Of a stretch of 64,000 nt of DNA, positions 22,801-34,800 are shown piece by piece. Numbering within the stretch: position 1 is the stretch's first letter; every line of letters begins with the position of its first letter. The notes beneath the pieces are model-generated. The model made no database searches, had not been told where the DNA came from, and saw only the letters and a program-made list of their open reading frames with translations. A program made the translations under genes and the position numbers. Origin of the DNA: Marthasterias glacialis (Eukaryota > Echinodermata > Asteroidea > Forcipulatida > Asteriidae); assembly GCA_911728455.2 (NCBI GenBank), contig OU452229.1:5139574-5203573 (forward strand), read 5' to 3'.

Positions 22801-25800
22801 TGTGTGGGATGAAACAGGACCCTTTGACTTAATGAACCATTTAGCCGCCCCATTGTCTGATGAGTTAATGGTTTGAATGTGGGAGCAACAGGGCGATTTG
22901 TATTTCCCCCTTTTTTTTACTACATGTACATGGGTTATTCAGTGCTTAATTGCTGCTCTTAATGGGCCTTAACAGCTTAGGAGCAATTTGAAATTCAGTC
23001 ACTGGATCAAGGGAGACTGTTTTGAATAATAAAGCTACCCAGGCCTCCGATACAATTGGACAAATGGAATGCGGATGGATTCGAGAGGAACTACGGAGTA
23101 TTAAAGGAAATGCATCCTGTCAAGAAATTTGATCGTCGGTGCTTGTGAGCTGTTAATAATTTAGAAGCTTTTTAGAGGGAACAAGTTGGATCCAAGGTTC
23201 TTGATGAGAAGTCCCTTAAGAGTAATTCCCCTCTGCTATTAACCCATTTACCCCCCTCCCCACCCACCCCCCCAAAAAAATGAATTTGTACCTGATGATC
23301 TGAGTCAAGTACATGTACAGACCGTGTAACCTGTGACATCACATGGTGACACTTTCTGCAAGCTCAATTTGTACTCAGCTCAATGAAATTAAACATCAAA
23401 TCTCATATTTCTTGGAGATTGTGCTGCACAGGTTTTTTTTCATCAACCTTTTATATGAAGAAAGGGAGCACATCTTGAAACTTGTACAGCTGGTGTTTTT
23501 TTTTTTATATATAAATTTATGTGGTTGTTAGGAAACGATGTAAAACTTTCAATATGACGATTGTAGTATCTTGCCTGCCAGAAAATGCCCTGGAATGTAC
23601 AAGGTCACTCTCTGTAAACAAAGGTTTACATGATCTATACCAACTGGATTCTTATAAACAAACTAATTGCGAAAGGGAAAGTTACATCAATTCCATGAAC
23701 AGAACAATTTTTTAATTTTCTTTTTTTAGTTGAAACTCAAAACTGGTTAAACTAAATGCATCAGTGCAGTACCAGTCATCTGGTAACTGATGTACAGCAG
23801 ACTCCATCAGGAGTTGACAGGCAACGGTTGATTGACATGTTGGACATCTGGGTTTTAACTTTGAAGACTTGACTTGACTTCAAATACACACGTCTCATTC
23901 AAGATGATTAATCGCATTCCTTGTTTTCATTTCTGACAATATTGAGTTTCGTTTCTGTGAACATGTTTTGGTGTATTACTACTGTGTAAATGTACTAAAT
24001 TGCATGTATACATATGTTACAGCCATCTTAATATATAATCTTTGTTAGTTTATGCTTGTGATGAGTTTGGAACCAAATTTAATTTTTCGTCTGAGTTGTC
24101 GACCGTATCATTGTTTGCATGATTATCAGTCTTTCTTTTACATCATTGCAAGCAGCACGTTTTCATGTAACTTGCATGGCCATTTTTTAGTTTTGTTTCT
24201 TTTTTGTTTTGTTCCTTTTCTCCCTCCAACCCCCACCCCTTCCACCTGTCTGCTCGATGTGCACGCCACAGGCATTGTCATCCCAACACGTCTCCCTGAG
24301 ACAACAACAGTAACCACAGCTGCTCCTGTACCTCAAATAACAACTACCTCTCCCCCTGACCGACCAGACTTAGGCCCCCTTCCGAGTAAACCCATGTTCG
24401 TCACAGCGTCAGATGTACAGGCACGATCCTTCTCACTCACGTGGGCGGAGCCGTTACAGCTTAACGGCAATTTGAACAACTACAAGATTTATCTCAGATG
24501 GGATGGAAAGTAAGTTTTGACACAAAACGCCTCACTTCCTTCTCAAACTCAGAGGTGTTTTAGACTGTAAAATTGTAGTAATTTTTGTGCAATTTAGATG
24601 AGTCTGTTTGATTTTAGAATTGTTCTTGCCACAATTTGGTTTTGAAATGTCGTTCAGATTTTTCCATTGTATAGAAATAGTATTTGTTGCTCTTGGTTAC
24701 TGCCTTTTTGTTATGGTACATTACAGAAGCTCAAACATTCCTTCAAAAAAAAAAACAAAAAAACACAATTGTGTTGAAATTTCTAGAATGCCACAACGGA
24801 GTAAACATCAGTGTTTGCTTCAACAGAAGTTTCAAACAATGGAGATTTGACACAGTTATGGGTTCAAGTCGGATTGAAAGAAAACCTAGATAGTATTTGT
24901 TTACTTCTTCAAAACAATTTAAAACAAAGCCCACTTTTAATGGAGCTCAGTTTGTTATAATAATTATGAACTGGTTTTTGAAAAAAGTTAATGATTATTT
25001 TGTTATTAAAGTACGCTTTTAAATAATCAGGCAATAGACCTCAAGGGAAACAGATTGGATACATATGAGTGAAAAAAAATTGACTAGATCTGGATCTGCA
25101 CCTGCAACCTCCAGATTTACGTGCTGGTGTCTCACCCAAAATAGGCAAACTGCCAAAATAGGGCTATATAGCTGAGTTTGTTGGGAGAGCACTGGTACAT
25201 AAATCTGGAGGTCGAAGGTTTCAATCCCGCTCTATGTCAACTTTTCATTGTTCACCCAAAGTTTGACTTCAAATTTTCTATGAAAAAAAAATGTGATTGC
25301 TTGATTGCCATGAATCTTCAATCTCTTCTTTAGCAAGAAAATTGAAACAGCCTATGACCTGAGAAAGTTCCTGAGTGACCTGACCCCTGAAACGAGGTAT
25401 GAGGTCACCGTCTTCGCCGTCAATGAAAATGGAAATGGAGTTGCCTCTGACACATTGATTGTAGAAACGTTGCCACCAGGTATGTGTATTTATTCAGAAT
25501 AGTTGGGAATGCTTGACACTCTGATTAACAGCGCAAATAGTAAATGAATCCACTAAATTATCAAACAGTGTTTACATCTGGCTGCCTTCTAAATGATGGC
25601 GTACCTGGGGCCAATTTCACATCTGAACTGCTAAGCAAAGTGTGATGTCATGCAATACAAATCACTATGGCGATACTGACGACTTGTCTGAAGATGAAGT
25701 TTTATTGCTTTGTGAAATCCAGCCCTGCTCTCATAGCTTTGCACAGTGTAGATTCATTCACGAGGGATTTTATTGCAAAATGTGCCAGGATAGTTTTGTT

Positions 25801-28800
25801 GTACTGTCAAACAAGTGAATAATGTTGAGTTACACTACATGGAGGCATGCAACTTGTCAGCTGAGTTGCTCGTTTTTGGTGTTTCTCGGCTGTGCCATGG
25901 AAAACCGGCAAACACGGCAAAGTCTTGCTGTGCCTGGCACTTTGCTTTTTCTTCTTTTGACGAACTGCAGTTGAATGCTTGTATGTGATATAAAGTCACC
26001 AGGGGTGGATTTCACAAAACTAGTCCTGACTTAAGACTAGTCCTAACTTATGACAAGTCCTATAAGGACTAATTACTCATTCTAACACAAGATAAGACTA
26101 GTCCTAGCGCTTTGTGAAATCCACACCTGTAGGGTTAAATCAGTTGCTTATATAATAATGATAATAATAATATACAGTTCTTGTATAGCGCTTTACTGCG
26201 GGGAAATCTCAAAGGACTTACTATTCTAATGAGTTTTTGCTAAGTTTGAATTATGAGACCCATTTATATAGCACCTTGCAAGGGTTTACAAGGTGATGCG
26301 GTACAATCCGCTGCCAACCATGCAAGAAACACAGGGGCAAAGTTCCTTTATGTGCATGACACAACACAATACCTCTGGCTTTACAGTCCCATCCGAAGGA
26401 TGAAGCAATTATGGCCGAGTGTTTTCCTTAAGGACACAAGGTGCCATGAACAAGACCCCGAACCCACACTATAGCAGAACTTGAGTCCAGTGCACTAGAC
26501 CACTTGGCCAGGAAACTCCACTTCATGAAGCGCACAAACTTTTTCAGACAGGCCAGAGGATTTCGCTCTATTTATTATATTAGATTATAGAACACAGCAA
26601 TGTTTTTTTTTTTTTTTTTTTCCCAATCAGATAAACTTTAATCTTTTCTTGGTGTCAATCAGGTGACTATCTTGGTCCACCGGTCAGCGTTCAGGCCAGG
26701 GCAGGAGAGGGTAGTTGCACGGCTCTACTCCTGACATGGGAACCACCACAGGATGGCGTAACACAGAGCTACGTCGTCTACTACGCTGACCTCAGCGTAG
26801 GCGTTGCCCAGGAACTTCAACTGTACACAGAGCAAGAGTTCTACTTGATCACGGACCTGAAACCCTATACTAGATACGGACTGCGTGTCGTTGCTTCTAA
26901 CGACAATGGACCCGGGGCGTCATCGGGTAACTTGGAAGCCCGGACATCCCAGTGCAGTAAGTAGTGACTTGAATGAAGCAAATTCCAAAGTTAAACGAAT
27001 GGAGCCTTTTAAGTAAGGATAGCCTTTCGTCAAGGCCATTGTGGCTTAGACATTCTGTGTGGACGCGAAGCAACTGCAGCGAAGATCAAGTCAGTGCGCA
27101 CGACAAGTGGCGAAGCCACAAAAGGGCCTTCTCCAACTCGTCAGGAAATTCTAATGTTTTCCTGTATTTCTCGATTTTTGCTACCCTAATGGTAGAAAAT
27201 AGAAAATAGTGAAAAACCACGCACACTTTTAAGCATGTAAACACATTGTCCTTAATTTTGATTTTTACAACCGAAATTAAAATCAGGGTCTTCAAATTCT
27301 GCTTTCTCGACTTTGACAGTATTTCATACAGAAATATTTCTATGGAAGATTGGTACTGGTATGAACTTCGTAATCAGTGAGCTTTCACACTGATACTAAT
27401 TATTAAGAAAATGGATGAATACCAATCCTGTAATCTACCTTTAAACCACCGGTTCTTTTAGAACCACCACAGCTCAAAGGGAAATTTCACAGTGTTACTG
27501 CAAACCTTGCTAGATCCTAGAATTCAACAAAATACTAACAGAGGTGCCCTTTCTTAAAGTATCAGCTTTTCCTTATCCTTTGAAAATGACAGAATGAATT
27601 CTTGACCAATTGTTAGCAAACTAACCGTTTTTTTGTTTTCTCCTTTTACTACAACCCCCCGCCACCTTCACCCTCGCCACTGTCCCACCCTGCGCATCAT
27701 CAAGAGCCCTCGGGTGTTCCAGCTAACTTCACTGTGGAGGCAGAATCAGCGTCTTCGATCAAAGTCACATGGAATCAACCAATCTTCATTGAACGGAATG
27801 GTCTGATCACCGGCTACAAACTCAAATATCGAACCGTTAACAACGGCAAGCGAACACATTCATTAGTTATAGATGGTGAAGCTAGATCCTTCACAATACA
27901 AGGTAAGTCGTTTTTCGAGCCAGGGGTCGATTTCACAAAGAGCTAAGATCGATGTTAACTGCGAATCACTCTTAGTTGCTAAGCAAAGTCTGATGTCACA
28001 ATACAAATTACTATGGTAATACTGACAACTCATCTTAAGATGAATCTTAGTGCTTTGTGAAATCGACCCCAGGTTCAGTTAGAGGTGTTGAAAATGGGAC
28101 AGTTTTGACAAACTACCACATTATATAATTCAACAGTATAACAACAATTATTAATGCAAAGAGTTCTTCGTTTTTGCTATGGATGCATCAACAACGAAAA
28201 CAACTGCATAACAAACGTGAAAAACAACATCTAAAACAACAAAACAAACACGAATGCAAAGATCCCTTCATTTCTTGCCATGGCTGCCGCCACAACAACA
28301 ACAACAACAACAGCAACAACAACAATTGCATCAAGAATATTATTTTTGGTTTTACCTTGACATCGATGTGTGATAAGAGCTAAGGGAAAAATAAAACAAA
28401 ACAAAAACTTTGTTGTTTTTACTCAGAAAGCACCGAGTATACAGTTCTGATGTAAAGGTAAAACTAACAATACTAACTTGGTCCATGTTTTCGTAATTCT
28501 TTGAAGTTGAAACCATATCTGTGACTTTTCCTTGTTCATAGATTTAGAGAAAGACACTGGTTATGAAGTACGGATGGCTGCTAGCAACGCCAACGGCACT
28601 GGACCCTACTCAGACTGGGTGCAAATAGTCACCTTTCAAGAGGATAAAAATGGTACTTCATTAAATGCCTCTCTCCTTTCCTTCTTAATTTCAGCATTGC
28701 GGGGGGGGGGGGGGGGGGGGGGAGGGTTCGTTGCTGGTTTTTTTATTCATTGGGGTGCACATGTAACCCAAATGTGAGGATTTCAGAGAAATTTCTAAAA

Positions 28801-31800
28801 TACAAGCTTTTATGTTTTATGTCATAATACTAGGTTTTTGTAAAACGCAGATAGCTAGATCAAGGCACTTTACAACATTATTATCCCTGTTCGTCAGGCA
28901 TACTTAGGCATACTTATTTTTTCCCTGAGGAGCAAACAACCTGAAGCTGCTTATATTAGCGCTAAGGGAGTTATTCCATCATAATACCATCTCAGCCCCT
29001 TGCAGGTTCCCATTCATTCATCTGGTTTAGGAGAAGCAATTTATGGTTAAATGTCTTGCTCAAGGACACAAGCGTCGTGACCGGGTTTTGAACCCACACT
29101 CTGATGAGTAGGCCATCGGAATTTGAGTCTGATGTGCTAGACCGCTTGGCCATGACTTTACTAGGCCATCAGAACTTAAGTCCAACGGCTCAACCGCTTG
29201 GCCACGGTTTGACAATAATTTACATTTTTTTCATGGGTTTTCATGTTCCTTTTCACTTGACACAGGGTGTCACTATCCATTCTAAGTAGAACTGATCAAA
29301 CAATGTGGGTTGTACTGTTTGCAAACAAAATATGAGAGGCGCAGCTTTCTTGCATTCTTTCCAGATACAATTAATCTGTTTTTATCCAACAATACTGACT
29401 ACAACTCTTTTAAAATTGTCTTCTTTTCTGGTAAGGGAACTTTTAATTACTGCTAGTATGAATTCAAGGTATGTTTTGTGCTCGGTGTGAGTGAAAATGC
29501 ATTTTAGTTTCAAAACTAAGCGTAAAAACAAACCATCTTATTTCCCTCAACAACGAAAACGTGGAGCTAGCCAAATCAATGTAGACTTTATTTCAGAATT
29601 TACATTAAGGCCATTTTTCGAAACCACAGCTGCCCGCCTGTTTAAAGTCCTGCACCAAAAGTGTATGTTTTCAAAAAACACAGACAGAGCCCAAGCCCCG
29701 GCTTAAGCTAGACTTGACCAAAGTTGGACTTTCGTCAAGTGCTTGTACCCCTAAAATATCCACTACACTCCAGCTGTGGCAGCTTTATTTCATCACTTTG
29801 TTGGTTGTGTGCCCTCACTCGGCCAGTAATTTGCTAATCAACTCCTTTTTAAAATCAGCAACTCGCCTGGATTGACAACTAATTGACACTAGAGGGCTCG
29901 CGTAACAAGAACCTCATACATTATTATTGACAACGCGGCACTCACGAGACCCGACTTGAACCAAGTCTAGGCTTGAGCCAAAGCCGGGGTGTGAAAAAAG
30001 TGCTGGAGGAAAATCAACACAGAGCCAAAAACTCTAAACGTATCGACTGAAGATTTAGAAATCATGCATTTCATCACAGACAGGGAAGATCATGGCGTAG
30101 AGATAATTTGATGAGCTAGTGCCAAAGATGACATCTCATCCAAAGCTTCTTGAAGTGGGAACACAAGAACACTTCATCTCATTCTTTTTAGTGCATAGAA
30201 TCCTACATCTGTGCCCAATCTAGCAGAGCTGTTCTGCCACGTCTTGCATACTTGTACATTCACAGCCATCCAACGAATGTTGGTTTGAAGTAATTAAACA
30301 CTGCTTTATTTAAAGGATTATATTTTATGGTGAATAAGTTCAACAAAAACACCTTGCATAGCCCAAGAAGACAAGAAGCCATTTGCCAGTAAGATTTGAA
30401 TGATGTCTGGTACAATGACTTGTTCGGTCACAAGTGAATGTTCAATTTTGAGTTCCTCAGACTAAATCCAGTTGTTGCTATTGTCAGGGCCAAGCTTTTT
30501 GCATTGCAACCTCCAGATCAGCAAAGACTGGTAACCCGTCTTCCACACATTTTCATTGTCAATTGTGTATGGGTGTTTGTGGTCTCTCACATAGCTGTGC
30601 AAGAGCTTGCCACCAAAACCATGTGACATAGCAACACTGGATGTAGTCTAGAGGAATTCAAACTGAGCATTAAGTTATGACAGAACAAGGCCATCGTACC
30701 GAACACCATTCAAATCTTCCGGCAGGAAGGTGATGGGATTCTGCCTTTGATGATACAAGCTTGGAATTTAGCACACAGACAGATGACGTCATGAGAAAGG
30801 TATCTGGCTATATAGGGCCATCGCAGATGTGTCCATAAAAATATAGGCAGAATAACAAGCAATTGCAGCCATTTTAACATTTAAAAAATTCTCTCTAGAT
30901 ATTTTCGAAGGACAAGTCTGCGATGGTCCTATAGCCAAATATCTTTCTCATGAGATACTCTGACTTTGTGCCAAATTCTATGCCTGGATTATCAAGTATT
31001 TCCCCTACCTGCCCCACTGAAAATGGCTTGATGAAGGTGTACACGTGGTTCTCAGAAGCTGTGTTATTCATGATAATGAAGAGGTAAATGCCAAAATAAA
31101 CCAAGGCTTTATATCAGAACTCTGTCAGATTGGGCTCAGAACATCAGCTGTCAATTAACCATTCTTGCCAAGCTAACAATGATTTCTATTTCTCCTTTTT
31201 CTCTTTCTCTCTTCCCTCATTCGCGGTCCAAACCCCCCGGACCTCAAATCTGTCGTGTCTTCTGCGTGAAATAATCCATCCTGAAATATGCTGTGTGTGA
31301 TCACCCCATCCCGATATCCTGTTGTCAAACCGCGTTTTTGTACTTTGCACTGACATCCTTTGCCCCCCCCCCCCCCTCCCCTGGTGTTCATTTACCATCA
31401 ACCATTATCTTCTTACCCTCCCAAACACTTCTTGTTCCATTCTCCATCCCCCCCTCCCCACCACCAACAACAGAAAACAATGTTCCTCCGGAGCCTTCTC
31501 TGTTTAGTGCCACCCCCTCCTCAACCAAAATAGTTGTGTCATGGGCACCCCCATCCGAAAGCAGCATCATGATCCGAGGGTACATCTTGGGCTATGGGGC
31601 TGGCATCCCTGATGCTGTCGTTAAATCCTTCACTAGCTCAGAAACCCAGTATACAATCACTAACCTCAGGCCCAGCAATGTCTATGTACTCAAACTTCGG
31701 GCTTTCAACAAAGCTGGTGAAGGGATTCCTTTGTATAAAGATGTTATGACATCTGTAGCGGGCAGTAAGTTGTTTTTATATTACCTTCTTGTGCTTGCTT

Positions 31801-34800
31801 GTGTCTTGTTTTAAGTCCCCAAAATAACTGATTGTTCAATCTCGTGTTGAGTGTTACTTGAAATGCTGATGATTCTGTTGAAGCATAGAGCAAGGACTGG
31901 TTGAAGCAACTGTGACAAATAATATATGCACAGATCAAACTTGCCACGTAAGAAACGAGTTTGGTTTTCGTGATGAGCATCTGCTGAAAAGTGGAAATAT
32001 GTCCAACATTTTGCAGATGCTGTGCGATATTATTTGGGCCCAATTTCATAGAGCTGTTTAAGCAGAAAATAGTGCTCAACAAATTTCTGGCAGGCAAAAA
32101 TTAGCCGGGTACCAGTTACAAAGTGTACATATTGTGACATAATATTTTGGCTGGTAACCTAATACTGGTAATCACAATGTTACAAATGGTACAAATGGTT
32201 ACATATTGTGATGTGGTATTTTGGCTGGTAACCTATTACTGGTAATCACAATGCTTTAAGTAGCTCTAGGAAACTGGGGGCCAACTAGTCAGCACTAGTA
32301 ACTCTCTTCAGTAGATTGACCAATCAGATCTTCTTTATTAACCAACTTTTCTCTTGAATACACCCCCAATCCACAGCGCACATCAAGGTAGCTTTATTTA
32401 ACATGTCAAAGACATTATTCACATCACTTTTTTTCATTACCATGGCAACTGTTCATCTTTAAGAGGAAATTGCAACTAACATATTCACCACGTTCATTTC
32501 AGAGCATGTGACATTCCACACATGTACTTAGTTACTTGAGAGAATTTGATAGATAATTTTTCTTTCCAGACACTGTTGAGGTGTTTGTTTTTTTCCCAAC
32601 ACTAATTACCTTTTTGGCTAACTGCATCTAAATATTGTGCATCCGAATTAGTTTTGGGTTATCGGAATGATATTTAAAAAAAAAAAAAAAAAACTTTTTT
32701 TTTCTTCACATTTCTGGTCATGGTAACTGGCATGTGCCTGATAATGAAGCATGTATATGATGTCCCACATCTCCAGTGGATCAGATGCATGAGACCAAAC
32801 TCCTGTACTTTTGATTCAGTTTCATCTGTAATACGTTTTTACATTTCAGAACATTTTGACCCTATTAACATTGTGTTGGTATTCGAGCCAAGAAATGACC
32901 TTGTGTAAACCCTATTTTTTAGTCAATTTATTTACAAATACCTGAGGCCCTAGTTTCCCTGAACAATAACAACCGTAAGTACCCCTGTTGATTAGAAATC
33001 AATAAAAGTATGTCGACAAATTTGAATCTCCAAAGATCGCCGGCAGGCGACTTTTGGAAATTCCCATGGTGTCCGTTTGAAATGCTGCCCTCAATGCGGC
33101 CAGAGATGCGGTTGGTACCCGCTGTGTCACCTCGCTAAACGTTGATGGATTTAACATTTTTTATGAGAATACCGTGACAGTTTTTCTGCTGTTTTCTCAA
33201 TAAGGAGGCACTGTATTCAACTGAAACTTTCACAAGTGACTTTTATTGTAATTTTTTTTATAATTTTGCCTATAAATCAGTATTACGTTGACAAAAACCA
33301 AACGGTGACCCTATCTTTGAAAACCTTCCTAGAAAATTCTGAATTGTATCCGTCTGTTAAGTATTTGTGGAGTTACTTTTTTTGATTAAATGAAATCGTG
33401 TCAAAAACCAAAGGTTTGAACCTCTGGGTCGGACAAAATTAGAAACACTTTTCACAAAGTGTAACCCCTTTTTGAAGCTAGTCTGATTCTCAACGAGGTC
33501 ATTCGCATTCCAGGATATTTTAACAAAAAGAAGAAGAAGTTACCAGCCGAATTTAAATCGTGACTGGGTTCGTGTTCTCCACACTCCTGTTTCTCTGTAC
33601 AAAACATTTCATTTTCTTGGAGCGGGATTCGGACAGATTGTGGAAACAGAGAAGAATAAATCTGAGAGCATGTTAAGGGGAAATTGAGTTGGACTTGGCA
33701 TTCTGATTGTTAACCTCCCAAACCCAGTTTTTGGCTTATTATTTATCTGTTAGTTAAAAGAGCATCCGTTATACCTTTTACAGCCTTGGGGCCTAGCCCA
33801 ACAAGGACATTTCACGTAACTACAAGTAAGACAACCCAATACCCCCAAACCTTCATAGTGTTGATTTTCTTTGTTGTTAGTTTGACTGTAGTTTAAGTAT
33901 TGTTGCGTTGTGTTTTTGAAGGTAAATTATGTTTTCCCATTGTGTTTTATACCCGGCTCGTAGTTTTTGTGAAGTGGCACAAGTTGCTCTCCTCAGCAAA
34001 TCTTCAGATATAATTTTTTTTGTATTCAAATTATTGGTTGTTTCAGCAGTAAGCGTTTTGCAAAAACGAATGACCAAAGCAACAAATTCAGAAAGGCTTT
34101 GCTTGAATAGATAAAAGAAAAAAAAAAAAAGATAATTAGTTAAGAACTTGAATTCAAATGAATGACGCAGAAAGCACAAATATAAACCAAAATAAAAACC
34201 CCGGAATGTTACCCCATATTATGTTAAGCATTCCCATTGGCTGCAAGTTTCCGTTGACCTTTGACCCCCAATGTGTATGCAAACAAGCCGTGTAACATAA
34301 CCATCAACCAACCAATCATATCATTTCATGCCATCAAAACATTTTTTTGTTTGTATGCTGTCATGTTTACATCATATTCCTAACATAAGGTGACCCCATC
34401 TCATCCTGTAAATCGAAAGTATTACTGTGGTTGTTTATGAATGACATGTACTTAAAAGTGTATAACTTGTTTTACTTTGTCCCCCATCAGTAGCTGTAAT
34501 TTGTGTTGGTAAGAAGATAGTCTTGAAATACTAATCTCTTAGTTTGAAAACAAAACAAAGGCAAAAACATTTTAGTGCCTTGGAAAGTATATTTACATTC
34601 TTATTAGTAATCTGGATTTATTCCAAGGTTTGAAATGTCTCAAGTCATTTGTCCACCTGGTCACTACTTTGTTGATATGGGACTTAAGGAAAAACACAAA
34701 ATGTTTCTTTGCAAGTTTATTCCTGGAGGTGTTTTTTTTTTTAATAAAGATCTAGTGAAATTGTGCCCAGATTCATTGTGCTAATGCAAAATTGCCAAAC

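Larger units (their letters stand above)
17619..24271 (+). other. Large intron between Ig4 and FN1
   Basis: This intron of 6.65 kb has no supported exon. It contains a diverged repeat (17990-18240), a TIR element (18255-18621), an RFX-type X-box (19183-19196), a C23 tract (20365-20387), CA and CAAT microsatellites (20680-20706, 21176-21230) and a dispersed repeat (23305-23570). The stretch 21540-22130 is GC-richer than its surroundings and has no repeat that I recognise. Confidence 0.65.
25480..26662 (+). other. Intron FN1-FN2, filled with repeats
   Basis: Most of this intron is explained by three elements: a hairpin MITE (25606-25728), a CTAGTCCTAA-type MITE (25999-26130) and SINE material (26143-26520). 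A T tract (26603-26620) lies before the FN2 acceptor. Confidence 0.65.
28653..31473 (+). other. Intron FN3-FN4
   Basis: It starts with a G22 tract (28701-28722). It holds a minus-strand SINE (28823-29215), an inverted-repeat unit (29686-29994) and a coding-like fossil region with a hairpin (30040-31130). The C-rich 31364-31380 and CT-rich 31437-31470 stretches precede the acceptor. Confidence 0.6.

Noticed and set aside
24052-24271. Upstream extension of the FN1 exon (open frame continues to 24052)
   Set aside because: The sequence before 24272 is a pyrimidine-rich intron end with AG at 24270-24271; the extension reads as low-complexity Phe/Leu.
25165-25235. tRNA gene at 25.2 kb
   Set aside because: It has an inverted partner and poor arm pairing; read as a tRNA-like repeat.
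28174-28383. Asn/Gln-rich open frame
   Set aside because: It arises from an AAC microsatellite (28291-28326) and a solo SINE tail.
31293-31473. Upstream extension of the FN4 exon
   Set aside because: The open frame to the left is Pro/Ser low complexity from the CT-rich tract; the FN4 homology begins after the AG at 31472-31473.
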